Source: Candidatus Dojkabacteria bacterium UBA2259
Lineage (GTDB): Bacteria; Patescibacteriota; Dojkabacteria; SC72
Length of the DNA: 43,336 nt
Assembly: GCA_002347605.1 (NCBI GenBank)
Contig: DDXN01000019.1
Location: 1-43,336, forward strand
Direction: 5' to 3'
Shown here piece by piece: positions 18,124 to 26,032 of this stretch (position 1 is the first letter of the stretch; the number at the start of each line of letters is the position of its first letter). Both the position numbers and the translations under genes were made by a program. The notes beneath the pieces were generated by a model. It saw nothing but the letters and a program-made list of their open reading frames with translations, was not told the DNA's origin and made no database searches.

Positions 18124-19671
18124 TTAGATGTTAATTTTAGATACTAAAGGCACTTTTGTAATATCGATTGCTGCTTGAATTATACCCATTGCCCAATTAT
18201 ATGCATAAAGTTTTGATGCGGAAGCTCTTAACTTAAAATAATTCGATAGAATCTTGTAACTACTCCTCGTTAAGATTTTGTAAATATTATTTGCACTCAC
18301 TTGGACATCCTTTGGAAAAATCCGATTATAACCTTCCAAATAATCCGTAGCACCTATATCTGTAGTAACTAACTGCAAAGGTGCGTCCCCTATGATTTTA
18401 CTCATTACAGATTCTACGGAAATATGGTTGAATCCATCACCCAAACTTCCTATTAGCAAGACATCGGTTGCACGGTAAAGTCCAGTCATTTCTAAATCAT
18501 TTAAACAACTATCGAACATACCTACAATTGGCTTCCAAGATTCTGTTCCATATTTATTATTTATTTCTTCTATTCTACTTAAAATATGATTGTAAATATC
18601 TGTATATGCACGAGTGTTCTTCTTCATATCAGATAAGTAACTCACCCTCAAAAATGTAAATTTTTCCTTAAGCTCTGGGAAATCCTTTAATAGAGATTCT
18701 ATACAGTCCAATTCAAAATCCACTCCTTTGGTTTTATCAAATCGACTAACTGATGTAATTAACTTTCCTTTTATAATAGCTTTAAACTGTTTTTTCGAAT
18801 CTTTACTCTCTTTCTTCTTTGAAAGTTCAATTCTATATTCCGGATCATTTCCCATAGGGAAGGCCCGCGGAATCACAATGTGCCCTTTATATTCAACTGT
18901 GTATTCCTCCCAATTAATTTTAACATTGGGATCGTTATGAAAATATTCATTAATAAAATCAAGAAAATGAAGAACATCCTTCTCTCGATGAAAAGATATA
19001 ATATCTGCATTTAATAAACTCTCAGCAATTATTTTTGCATCAATCTCGAGAAGGTTAGGATTTTCAAAGACACCAAACGGTGTTCTAAATGAAAATATTA
19101 TCTTACTTTCAGGAGAAATCTCACGAATATATCCAGGTACACAGGCAAGATTATAATCATTCACCCAAAAAATTGAAGCCTTTTTCCCCCTAGAGGTTTC
19201 AACAACCTTTTCTGCAAATATTTTAGAACATTTTAAAAATGTCCTTCTTATATTCTCTACTTCACTTTCACTCACATTAGATTGCAGATTATGTAATACG
19301 GGCCATAGATATAGTTTTGCATAAGTGCCATGAAAAATTTCGGCATCGACCTTTTCTAAATCAACCGTGATAACATTCTCAAGTTTTGGATCTATTTTAT
19401 TTACAACTTCTTGAGAATATTCGGGATCATAACAAATCATCTTCAAATCCGGAAAAATCTTTGACAAAGATCTAGTTACAGTACCAACACCACCAATTCC
19501 TAACATTGAGTTTTTATAATTTACAAAGTAAAGGACATAATCTCTTTGTAAATTATTTCTAAATTCATCAATTTCTGTCTGTTTTTTCTTTCCAAAATAG
19601 CCGAGTACTAAATTAGTTTTCCAAGAACTATTAGGAGATTGTTTTTCTTCTGCTAATCTCAAAGGTAGCAA
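18124..19671 (-). CDS. GT20 glycosyltransferase, trehalose-6-phosphate synthase (OtsA)-like
   Basis: 515 residues. Motifs match the OtsA fold in order: GIGGVGTVTRSL, FWVNDYNLACVPGYIR, SFRTPFGVFEN, SRFDKTKGVDFELD and the donor-site region GSLGDGFNHISVES. The family moves glucose from a nucleotide donor to a sugar phosphate. No OtsB phosphatase is adjacent; the histidine phosphatase at 14762 might serve. The start is a TTG at 19671: the frame is open back to 19731 but has no ATG, and a TATAAT lies at 19720-19725. It overlaps nothing and leads the ATP-grasp gene. Confidence 0.82.
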   Translation of the reverse strand: MLPLRLAEEKQSPNSSWKTNLVLGYFGKKKQTEIDEFRNNLQRDYVLYFVNYKNSMLGIGGVGTVTRSLSKIFPDLKMICYDPEYSQEVVNKIDPKLENVITVDLEKVDAEIFHGTYAKLYLWPVLHNLQSNVSESEVENIRRTFLKCSKIFAEKVVETSRGKKASIFWVNDYNLACVPGYIREISPESKIIFSFRTPFGVFENPNLLEIDAKIIAESLLNADIISFHREKDVLHFLDFINEYFHNDPNVKINWEEYTVEYKGHIVIPRAFPMGNDPEYRIELSKKKESKDSKKQFKAIIKGKLITSVSRFDKTKGVDFELDCIESLLKDFPELKEKFTFLRVSYLSDMKKNTRAYTDIYNHILSRIEEINNKYGTESWKPIVGMFDSCLNDLEMTGLYRATDVLLIGSLGDGFNHISVESVMSKIIGDAPLQLVTTDIGATDYLEGYNRIFPKDVQVSANNIYKILTRSSYKILSNYFKLRASASKLYAYNWAMGIIQAAIDITKVPLVSKINI

Positions 19672-19719
19672 AGTATTAGAACTTATACGAGTTACCGCTG
19701 GGGCATAAAATTTCTTGTT

Positions 19720-19725
19720 ATTATA
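19720..19725 (-). promoter_or_regulatory. -10 box (TATAAT) for the GT20/ATP-grasp operon
   Basis: Perfect minus-strand TATAAT about 48 nt before the TTG start. It lies back to back with the aminotransferase promoter region. Confidence 0.45.
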
Positions 19726-19842
19726 GCACGATTAGACTATACAATCGAAATTACTACGTCTCCTAAACGTGTAAGTATGTAAAGAAAAACCGAACGATTT
19801 GTGATATTATAGGCCAGATATTTAATTGTTTCTACAACTTGA

Positions 19843-21018
19843 ATGCCAACCTTATTAAATGATATAGATTTTAATAAAATTGAATTTCTAATGTTCGTAT
19901 TAGACGAACTTGCAGATAAGTTATCCTCCGAAGGCAAAGATGTTATAAAACTAACTCTCGGCAAAGCACAAGAACCCCTACATAATGAGATTATTAATGC
20001 ACATATTGAAGCTATTAGGGATCCAGAGAAACGTAATTTAGTTTATCCAGAAGGATTGCCTCTGCTTCGTAAAAAAATTGCAGAATGGTATACATCCATG
20101 GGAAATCCAGTAGACAGTAAAAATGTGCTTATAAATACAGGCACTAGCCCATTCTTTAAAGATTTATTCCGATTGATGGTTGAAGATGGTGATGAGATCT
20201 TGATCCCTGGTCCTTACTATTCTGTGTACTATGTATGTGGACTCTTAGCGCGAGCGAAAGTAAAGTTTTACTCTGTGGATCCAGTCACTTTACGAATCAA
20301 TATGGAATCTTTCAAGAAAAACTACAATCCAGAACGTACAAAATTCATTGTATTTTGCAGTCCAGGAAATCCATATGGAAATATAGTTAGTGCAGAGGAA
20401 TATAAAGAAGTATTAGACATAATCTCGGATAAGACTTATCTTTTGGGTGATGAGATTTATAGAAACACAGGTTTTTATGATAAAGTCACAAGTTTATTTG
20501 ATGTCACCGAAAAGCGAGATAATGTAATAATAAGCAATTCATTTTCAAAAGGATTTAGAATGTACACAGCAAGGGTTGGGTTCTGTATACTACCTGACAG
20601 ATTGCTTCAACCCATCAGAGTACTTTTACAACATACTTTACTTACAACAAATCCAACAGAGCAGTTTGCAGTAGTTGAAGCATTAAATCATCAAGATGAG
20701 GTAGTAGCTTTAACAGAGAGCTACCGAAAAAGAAGTGAGTACATTATTGATAAGCTTTCAGATATTAAAGAAGTAAAGGTAATAAAATCTCAAGGAGGAT
20801 TCTATACTGTACTTGATTGTACTAAGTTTATTAAAAAACATAATCTAGAAGCATCCTTTGAATTAGCAAAAGAGATTTTAAACCAAACTGGAGTTGCAGT
20901 TGTTCCTGGGTCAGATTTTGGGCTACCAAATGGACTTCGAATTTCGTTTACTCACCTAAGATTTAATGAAGCAGTTGATCGATTATATAAATATTTTATA
21001 GATAAGGAAGTATCATAA
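19843..21018 (+). CDS. PLP-dependent aminotransferase, class I/II
   Basis: 391 residues. The PLP lysine is in SNSFSKGFRM, the conserved Asp/Tyr in LGDEIYRN, the Asn-Pro motif is PGNPYGN instead of NPTG, and the substrate-carboxylate Arg is in GLRISFTH. It moves an amino group between an amino acid and a keto acid; the substrate is unknown. Its stop codon is directly followed by the ATG of the ParB-fold gene, so the two act together. It diverges from the GT20/ATP-grasp operon. Confidence 0.92.
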   Translation: MPTLLNDIDFNKIEFLMFVLDELADKLSSEGKDVIKLTLGKAQEPLHNEIINAHIEAIRDPEKRNLVYPEGLPLLRKKIAEWYTSMGNPVDSKNVLINTGTSPFFKDLFRLMVEDGDEILIPGPYYSVYYVCGLLARAKVKFYSVDPVTLRINMESFKKNYNPERTKFIVFCSPGNPYGNIVSAEEYKEVLDIISDKTYLLGDEIYRNTGFYDKVTSLFDVTEKRDNVIISNSFSKGFRMYTARVGFCILPDRLLQPIRVLLQHTLLTTNPTEQFAVVEALNHQDEVVALTESYRKRSEYIIDKLSDIKEVKVIKSQGGFYTVLDCTKFIKKHNLEASFELAKEILNQTGVAVVPGSDFGLPNGLRISFTHLRFNEAVDRLYKYFIDKEVS

Positions 21019-21591
21019 ATGATATATCCAGAAATAGAAAAATCCTTTCGTGTTGAACGATATACTGGACCAATTGAAGTGAGACCAAAAGAAAAATATT
21101 ACGCCCTACCATTTCCAACTTGGCTCTTTATAACAAGACCCGAACAAGTTGCTCGACATGAACGATTTATAGAAGAAAAACTTGCTAAAATAAATATGTC
21201 CCATGGTTGGAAAGGTAATCCATTGGCTGTAACTAGTTTTTCAGAGCGGTTACTTTCAGCCACACGTGAACCAGGAGTCTACCTGCTTGAGGGACTTGAG
21301 TATGGTGAGCTAGGAATTTTAGACGGACATCATAGACACGAAGTAGCAATGCGCAACAATTCCTTTGTTGTAGCTCAATTATTCCCAATGGATACCCCTC
21401 AGTTAATACTTCAGACCTGGGACGGTACAGGAACACCTTTAACTAAGGAGGAAGTCAGAACTGTTCTATTAGATCCGGAATTGTATTTTCCACCAAGATC
21501 TACAAGATTTGGGATTGTAGAGGAAAATGGAAATATTGATGGATTACCAGCCTTTCAACCTCATGTAACGCTACCTTTTAGCCCAATATAA
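21019..21591 (+). CDS. ParB/sulfiredoxin-fold protein, possibly a SerK/SbnI-like amino-acid kinase
   Basis: 190 residues. The segment ILDGHHRHEVA matches the nucleotide-binding DGHHR motif of free-serine kinases (SerK, SbnI), which have a ParB/Srx fold. It also resembles DUF1015. The late FPPRSTRF fits the conserved Arg-containing tail of those proteins. The gene abuts the aminotransferase gene without a gap. Together they could make a phospho-amino acid or a related precursor, an inference supported by the ATP-grasp gene nearby. The annotation is tentative. Confidence 0.6.
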   Translation: MIYPEIEKSFRVERYTGPIEVRPKEKYYALPFPTWLFITRPEQVARHERFIEEKLAKINMSHGWKGNPLAVTSFSERLLSATREPGVYLLEGLEYGELGILDGHHRHEVAMRNNSFVVAQLFPMDTPQLILQTWDGTGTPLTKEEVRTVLLDPELYFPPRSTRFGIVEENGNIDGLPAFQPHVTLPFSPI

Positions 21592-21640
21592 AGAGAATCG
21601 TATTACATAAGACATGAAATTTAAGACTTTTCTTCACTCC

Positions 21641-21875
21641 TTTTATACTGTCTCTTTTGTCTCATTCTCATTTTACATAGGGTCCAGACGTGTATGTCCC
21701 GCCATTTTCAACATGTTCCAACAAGACCCGTCCACTATGTTTTAAAACCCTTATGGGGATTGAGTTATTTTGACCTTAAAAAGTGAAAGTGTCAAAAGTA
21801 AGGCCTGGTGTATGAAAAGGGTCAAAAAAAGATGTTTTTAAGAGCTCTTGGTTCGAAGGTAGAATGTTGATTTTA
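21641..21875 (+). repeat. Dispersed repeat copy R3 (full length)
   Basis: Fills most of the gap 21592-21914. Its first ~100 nt are nearly identical to R2. It carries the perfect palindrome AAGAGCTCTT just before the closing GGTTCGAAGG hairpin. Confidence 0.92.
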
Positions 21876-21882
21876 TACGCTG

Positions 21883-21888
21883 TATAAT
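21883..21888 (+). promoter_or_regulatory. -10 box (TATAAT) before the peptidase E-like gene
   Basis: TATAAT in GTATAATCA, 26 nt before the ATG and directly after repeat R3. Confidence 0.5.
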
Positions 21889-21914
21889 CAACATATAAAA
21901 TAAATATTATTTTT

Positions 21915-22535
21915 ATGAAAGAACTTTTTCTGACTTCCGCAAGTGATTATGTCATGGATGATTTAATTAAAAATCTCCGACAAAACCCAAAAGATTTAAA
22001 CCTTGCATTTATTAATACTGCATCAGAGGTAGAGGAAGGAGATCCTTGGTGGGTAAGAGATGAAAAAAATAAACTTTTAGAAGTTGGATTTAATGTTGAT
22101 GAATTCTCTATAACAGGAATGACTAGAGAAGAGATAGAGAAAAGGTTAAATAATATACAAATAATATATTTTTGTGGAGGTAATACCTTCTATTTATTGG
22201 ATCAAGTAATCAAAACTGGTTGTGATGAAATTATAAAAGAAAAAATAAATAATGGTGTTATTTACATAGGTTCAAGCGCTGGATCAATGATAGTTGGAAC
22301 AAGAATAGATTTAGCCTCAACTATTGATGACAAGTCAAAAGCTCCAGACTTAAAATCAACTGGTTTAGAGATTGTTGATTTGTCAATTTTACCTCACTGG
22401 GGGAGTGATATCTTCCATGATGAATATATAGATGGTATTGATTCGATGTATACAGAGGGCGTGAAAATACTCCCATTAACTAATCAACAGTATGTTTGGA
22501 TTAAAGACGATTCAATCAAGATTATTCAAATATAG
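21915..22535 (+). CDS. Peptidase E-like (S51 family) protein
   Basis: 206 residues. The S51 fold is supported by IYFCGGNTFYLL and the nucleophile elbow YIGSSAGSMI with the catalytic Ser, and by LSILPHWGSD, which supplies a likely His. Dipeptidase E cleaves Asp-X dipeptides, and cyanophycinase-like relatives act on other isoaspartyl or peptide bonds. The exact substrate is unknown. It is a lone cassette gene between repeats R3 and R4 with its own promoter. Confidence 0.87.
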   Translation: MKELFLTSASDYVMDDLIKNLRQNPKDLNLAFINTASEVEEGDPWWVRDEKNKLLEVGFNVDEFSITGMTREEIEKRLNNIQIIYFCGGNTFYLLDQVIKTGCDEIIKEKINNGVIYIGSSAGSMIVGTRIDLASTIDDKSKAPDLKSTGLEIVDLSILPHWGSDIFHDEYIDGIDSMYTEGVKILPLTNQQYVWIKDDSIKIIQI

Positions 22536-22540
22536 GGGAG

Positions 22541-22582
22541 TTGGTTTCAGACATATATGTCCCGCCATTTTCAACATGTTCC
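22541..22582 (+). repeat. Dispersed repeat copy R4 (5' module only)
   Basis: Only the tRNA-end-like stretch is kept: GGTTTCAGAC through GTCCCGCCA (25 nt), then TTTTCAACATGTTCC. It lies in the short gap between two cassette genes. Confidence 0.85.
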
Positions 22583-22600
22583 CAAAGAACAAAAATCTTG

Positions 22601-22606
22601 TATAAT
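22601..22606 (+). promoter_or_regulatory. -10 box (TATAAT) before the Nudix gene
   Basis: TATAAT ends 8 nt before the ATG at 22615, predicting a leaderless transcript that begins right after R4. Confidence 0.6.
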
Positions 22607-22614
22607 AATCACAT

Positions 22615-23052
22615 ATGAATACTTTTAGAATAAGAGTTACTGGATTACTGATTGAGGGTAACAAGATACTCGTTTTGGAACAAAAGACATCTGATCGCAA
22701 ATATGCAATACCTGGAGGTGGTGTTGAGATTGATGAAACTTTGGAACAAGCTTTAGTAAGAGAGTTTAAGGAAGAAACAGGATTAACAATTAAAACTAAT
22801 CAAATTTTATATATCTCAGAGTATTACAAAGATGCTAATACACATGTGGTAGAAATTGCCTTTACTGTTTCTCGAACAGATAAAACTGAGAAAATTATTC
22901 TGGGGAATGAACCAAATTCATCAGATCACATTATCAGTAACTACAAACTAATCCCTATAAACGAATTGGGGGATATTGGAATGGAAAAACTTGCTTCTCT
23001 ACTAGATGACAAATTGACGTATGGTCAATATAGGGGTTTACGGGATAAATGA
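22615..23052 (+). CDS. Nudix hydrolase
   Basis: 145 residues, a stand-alone Nudix domain. The box reads GGGVEIDETLEQAL then VREFKEETGL, complete with the REuxEExGu metal-binding core. It should hydrolyse a nucleoside diphosphate derivative; the substrate is not predictable. It ends in TGA. It is a single-gene cassette between R4 and R5 with its own -10 box. Confidence 0.92.
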   Translation: MNTFRIRVTGLLIEGNKILVLEQKTSDRKYAIPGGGVEIDETLEQALVREFKEETGLTIKTNQILYISEYYKDANTHVVEIAFTVSRTDKTEKIILGNEPNSSDHIISNYKLIPINELGDIGMEKLASLLDDKLTYGQYRGLRDK

Positions 23053-23105
23053 TTTTAAATTCAAATAGACATATATCTAAAACAGTATGGGAATGTGAAG
23101 GGTTG

Positions 23106-23170
23106 CCTGTTCCAGATCTGTATGTCCCGCCATTTTCAACATGTTCCAACAAGACCCGTGCACTATGCTT
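23106..23170 (+). repeat. Dispersed repeat copy R5 (5' module only)
   Basis: Has TGTTCCAGATCTG to CCGCCA (25 nt) followed by TTTTCAACATGTTCCAACAA and GACCCGTGCACTATG. The rest of the repeat is missing. Confidence 0.88.
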
Positions 23171-23187
23171 TTTTCTAAAGAGTCTTG

Positions 23188-23193
23188 TATAAT
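23188..23193 (+). promoter_or_regulatory. -10 box (TATAAT) before the SDR gene
   Basis: TATAAT 28 nt before the ATG, directly after repeat R5. Confidence 0.5.
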
Positions 23194-23221
23194 ATATAAG
23201 TAAAATCACTTCAAACTTATT

Positions 23222-23938
23222 ATGCATAAAACAAAAATCTATTTAATAACCGGAGCTAGTGATGGCTTAGGAAAGGAAATAGCATTACTACTAGCTGAAC
23301 AAGAAGCAAATCTCATCCTACTATCCAGAAATAAAACCGAATTAGAGGAAGTTAGTAAAGAAGCTATGAAACTAGGTTCTAAAAATGTAAATACAATTAA
23401 GTGTGACCTTAGGAATAGAGAAAATATTAAAAAAGCATTCGAATATATTTTTAAGGAGTACAAAAGTATAGATGGCTTAATTAACAATGCAGGCATATGG
23501 CAAAAAACTAACAAAATAGAAGATATTAACGACGAGGAGATTGACTCTGTTATCGATACTAACCTAAGAGGATTAATACTAGTTACTAAATATTGTCTTC
23601 CATTAATCAAATCTTCAAACAACGGATGTATCATTAATATTTCATCTCGTTCTGGATATTTTGCTCAAGCTGGACAAACTGTATATTCCTCTACTAAGTT
23701 TGGTGTTCGTGGATTTACTCAAGTTTTAAGAGAAGATCTATTGGATACAAGTGTTAGAGTGGCAGGAGTATACCAAGGTGGGACTAATACTGAAATGTTT
23801 ACAAAGGCTGGACAAGAAATTCCTAAGGACAAACTAGACTCTTTTATCCCTAAAAAGGAACTAGCAAAAGTAATTGTATTTATGCTTAACAGACCAAACA
23901 GTATATGGATTCCAGAGATAAGGGTTGAGAGTAAGTAG
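23222..23938 (+). CDS. Short-chain dehydrogenase/reductase (SDR)
   Basis: 238 residues, a classical SDR. The cofactor site is TGASDGLGKEIA, NNAG is present in GLINNAGIW, the catalytic Ser is in NISSRSGY and the catalytic pair is YSSTK. It oxidises or reduces an alcohol or ketone with NAD(P)H; the substrate is unknown. It is the only gene between R5 and R6. Confidence 0.93.
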   Translation: MHKTKIYLITGASDGLGKEIALLLAEQEANLILLSRNKTELEEVSKEAMKLGSKNVNTIKCDLRNRENIKKAFEYIFKEYKSIDGLINNAGIWQKTNKIEDINDEEIDSVIDTNLRGLILVTKYCLPLIKSSNNGCIINISSRSGYFAQAGQTVYSSTKFGVRGFTQVLREDLLDTSVRVAGVYQGGTNTEMFTKAGQEIPKDKLDSFIPKKELAKVIVFMLNRPNSIWIPEIRVESK

Positions 23939-23955
23939 ATAGTATTATACATTCT

Positions 23956-24186
23956 TTTTTATACTGTCTCTTTTGTCTCATTCTCATTTACATAGGGTCC
24001 AGACGTGTATGTCCCGCCATTTTCAATATGTTCCAACAAGACCTGTACACTATGTTTTAAAACCCTTATGAGGATTGAGTTATTCTGACACTAAAAAGAG
24101 AAAGTCTCAAAAGTAAGGCCTGGTGGATGAAAAGTACTGAAAAACAACGATTTTTAAGAGCCCTCGGTTCGAAGATAGAAGTTTTT
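23956..24186 (+). repeat. Dispersed repeat copy R6 (full length)
   Basis: Occupies the gap 23939-24251. It carries the full 5' block, the tRNA-end-like 25 nt, the AAAAA-CAACGA-TTTTT hairpin and the closing CTCGGTTCGAAG. Similarity to R8 continues past this end (GTTAATTTCACC at about 24196; GTTAAATTCACC at about 25985). Confidence 0.92.
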
Positions 24187-24236
24187 TGTACTACGGTTAA
24201 TTTCACCATGTGTTAGCATTCTGAAATTTCCTCTGA

Positions 24237-24242
24237 TATAAT
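24237..24242 (+). promoter_or_regulatory. -10 box (TATAAT) before the DUF5680-like gene
   Basis: TATAAT ends 9 nt before the ATG at 24252, which predicts a leaderless transcript. Confidence 0.58.
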
Positions 24243-24251
24243 TTCTACCAT

Positions 24252-24713
24252 ATGAATAAACAAGATTTAACAAACTTTCTATTTAATGCAAGAGGTAAAA
24301 CTAATGCAAAAGCAGGAGGACAAATAGTACCAGCAGTTGAGGGTACAGAACAAGCTGAATATTCTGAGGGTGATTGGACTTATAAAGATATCTATTTTAA
24401 TGGTAAAAATTCTTTTGCTGGGACAGATGCAGTTTATTATCAAGGCAAACCCGTTTGGGCTTCTAGTTATTATGCAAGATATACAAATATCAGTGAAGAA
24501 GAATTAGATGAGATTTTAAGAAAATCTATAAAGGAACATCCTGAGGTCAATGCTTGGAAGAAAATTGAGAAAACTGTCATTGATGGTTATGAATATGAGA
24601 ATATTCCGAATTCGGAGAACCAATCGATTGAAAGAGTTTCTGGGATTGAGCGAATATCAAACAATGGCAACGAGATCTATCTTCTATATTATGCAGGAGG
24701 ACTTTTAGATTAA
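24252..24713 (+). CDS. DUF5680-like protein of unknown function
   Basis: 153 residues, soluble. Features typical of this domain as I recall it are GDWTYKDIYFNG, FAGTDAVYYQGKPVW and ASSYYARY, with a second small motif GGLLD at the end. Related domains are found alone or fused to helix-turn-helix regulators, and no activity is known. It is the only gene between R6 and R7 and has its own -10 box. The family name is from memory and needs a profile search. Confidence 0.65.
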   Translation: MNKQDLTNFLFNARGKTNAKAGGQIVPAVEGTEQAEYSEGDWTYKDIYFNGKNSFAGTDAVYYQGKPVWASSYYARYTNISEEELDEILRKSIKEHPEVNAWKKIEKTVIDGYEYENIPNSENQSIERVSGIERISNNGNEIYLLYYAGGLLD

Positions 24714-24750
24714 AGTCTTGATATAGATAAAACCTCTTCCATTTTATTTT

Positions 24751-24797
24751 CTTGTGTTCCAGACGTGTATGTCCCGCCATTTTCAATATGTGCACTA
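24751..24797 (+). repeat. Dispersed repeat copy R7 (5' module only)
   Basis: TGTTCCAGACGTGTATGTCC through CCA (25 nt) and TTTTCAATATG, then an internal deletion that joins it to TGCACTAC. Confidence 0.85.
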
Positions 24798-24832
24798 CAC
24801 TTCGGAAGTTAAACTTTGAAAAGTAGTTATAT

Positions 24833-25465
24833 TCAGTTATCTATAACATCAAACCTATACAAACATCTTCCGTTAAATACCATTGGTAATGGTTTTTTAG
24901 TCATACCATCATTGTCCATTCTGTATGCCATTAAATGAAGATGGGGACCATCTGTATTTCCACTATTCCCTATCTGAGCAACCTTTTCTCCTATCTCAAT
25001 AATTTCACCTTCCTCTACCTTAAAAGTACCACTCTTTACATGTGCCATATATACATCAAAACCATCACAGCCAATGATTATAGTATTACCACCACCAAAA
25101 TTTGGCCCTCTTATCCCAATTGGTTGATCCTTTACACCATCTCTAATCTCTCTCACAACCCCCTTACAAGGACTATAAATATCAGTTCCATAGGTATCGC
25201 TTGATTCCAAGCTTGTATCTCTGAACTTGAAAGATAGCTTAAAACTACTATGCCTTACTATATCTAGAGCGTATTTTTCTACCTCTGAAGAATGAACCCT
25301 CCATGATTTACCACTTTGAGTAACATAGTATTTACCATTCTTTAAAGGAAATTCCAAAGAAACAGCATCATCAGGAATAGGTAAACTTTTTTCGTACATA
25401 TCCAATAGGTAATAGCCACCAACCATAACTAAAACTATAGCAATAATGGACAGTAGTTTTTTCAT
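24833..25465 (-). CDS. Membrane-anchored M23 (LytM-type) metallopeptidase
   Basis: 210 residues from the ATG at 25465. A GTG at 25471 is also in frame, but the TATAAT at 25473-25478 would put the RNA start inside it. A single N-terminal helix (LLSIIAIVLVMVGGYYLL) anchors it with the domain outside. Zinc ligands are likely the Asp in KYALDIV and the HxH of GPHLHL, with a further His in YMAHVKSG; YSPCKGVV and GNSGNTDGPH are typical of the M23 fold. It should cut peptide cross-links in peptidoglycan. It lies between R7 and R8, opposite to most cassette genes. Confidence 0.88.
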   Translation of the reverse strand: MKKLLSIIAIVLVMVGGYYLLDMYEKSLPIPDDAVSLEFPLKNGKYYVTQSGKSWRVHSSEVEKYALDIVRHSSFKLSFKFRDTSLESSDTYGTDIYSPCKGVVREIRDGVKDQPIGIRGPNFGGGNTIIIGCDGFDVYMAHVKSGTFKVEEGEIIEIGEKVAQIGNSGNTDGPHLHLMAYRMDNDGMTKKPLPMVFNGRCLYRFDVIDN

Positions 25466-25472
25466 TCCCACT

Positions 25473-25478
25473 ATTATA
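25473..25478 (-). promoter_or_regulatory. -10 box (TATAAT) of the M23 peptidase gene
   Basis: Minus-strand TATAAT 7 nt before the ATG at 25465; it decides the start codon. Confidence 0.55.
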
Positions 25479-25511
25479 TACTAAATTATCTTAAATTTAT
25501 TACATTCATAT

Positions 25512-25739
25512 ATGAAATTTGTTTCGTCTAAAAGAGCCATTATTTCTGGGATTTTATCAATATTATTAGTTTTTTATTTTTTCAACTTCATTCCTAGAAA
25601 TATTAATATACTTTCAACAAGATCTTTAGGTGTTCAAATCTTTGATTACATACTAAACTTTCTAATTTTCTTTGTTATCATATATTTACTATCTGCAGGA
25701 ATTGTATTCATTTACAAAAGAATGAGGGGGAAAACTTAA
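25512..25739 (+). CDS. Small two-helix membrane protein
   Basis: 75 residues. Two hydrophobic helices (ISGILSILLVFYFFNFI and FLIFFVIIYLLSAGIVFIY) are separated by a short polar loop, with a basic C-terminal tail KRMRGK. There is no recognisable domain. It is divergent from the M23 peptidase with about 45 bp between starts, so the two may share control. Confidence 0.6.
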   Translation: MKFVSSKRAIISGILSILLVFYFFNFIPRNINILSTRSLGVQIFDYILNFLIFFVIIYLLSAGIVFIYKRMRGKT

Positions 25740-25837
25740 ATAAAAAGATATTAAGAAATAAAAGTAGTTTTTCAGAATATTAAGATAGGTCTAAATATGG
25801 CCTGTTTTTTTTATTAAGGAATAAGGCATCTAATCTC

Positions 25838-25977
25838 TTTTTATACTGTCTCTTTTGTCTCATTTTGTGTTCCAGACCAGTATGTCTCGCCAGCCTATCG
25901 TTGTTTCAATCAGACCTGTCTGTTATGTTAAATAAACTAAATAAAATACCCATTGGTTCAAAGTTAAAATGCTGATT
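25838..25977 (+). repeat. Dispersed repeat copy R8 (degenerate)
   Basis: Keeps TTTTTATACTGTCTCTTTTG, a 25-nt TGTTCCAGACC to CTCGCCA stretch, and the 3' end as CATTGGTTCAAAG. The middle is shortened and diverged. Confidence 0.8.
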
Positions 25978-26007
25978 TAACACAGTTAAATTCACCCTGT
26001 CAACTAT

Positions 26008-26028
26008 ATTGTCAATTAACTTGACAAT
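26008..26028. other. Inverted repeat at the 3' end of the AAA ATPase gene
   Basis: ATTGTCAA-TTAAC-TTGACAAT is a perfect 8-bp stem with a 5-nt loop. It ends 4 nt from the ATPase stop codon and is followed on the plus strand by TATTTT. It could be a terminator or an operator. Confidence 0.55.
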
Positions 26029-26032
26029 TATT

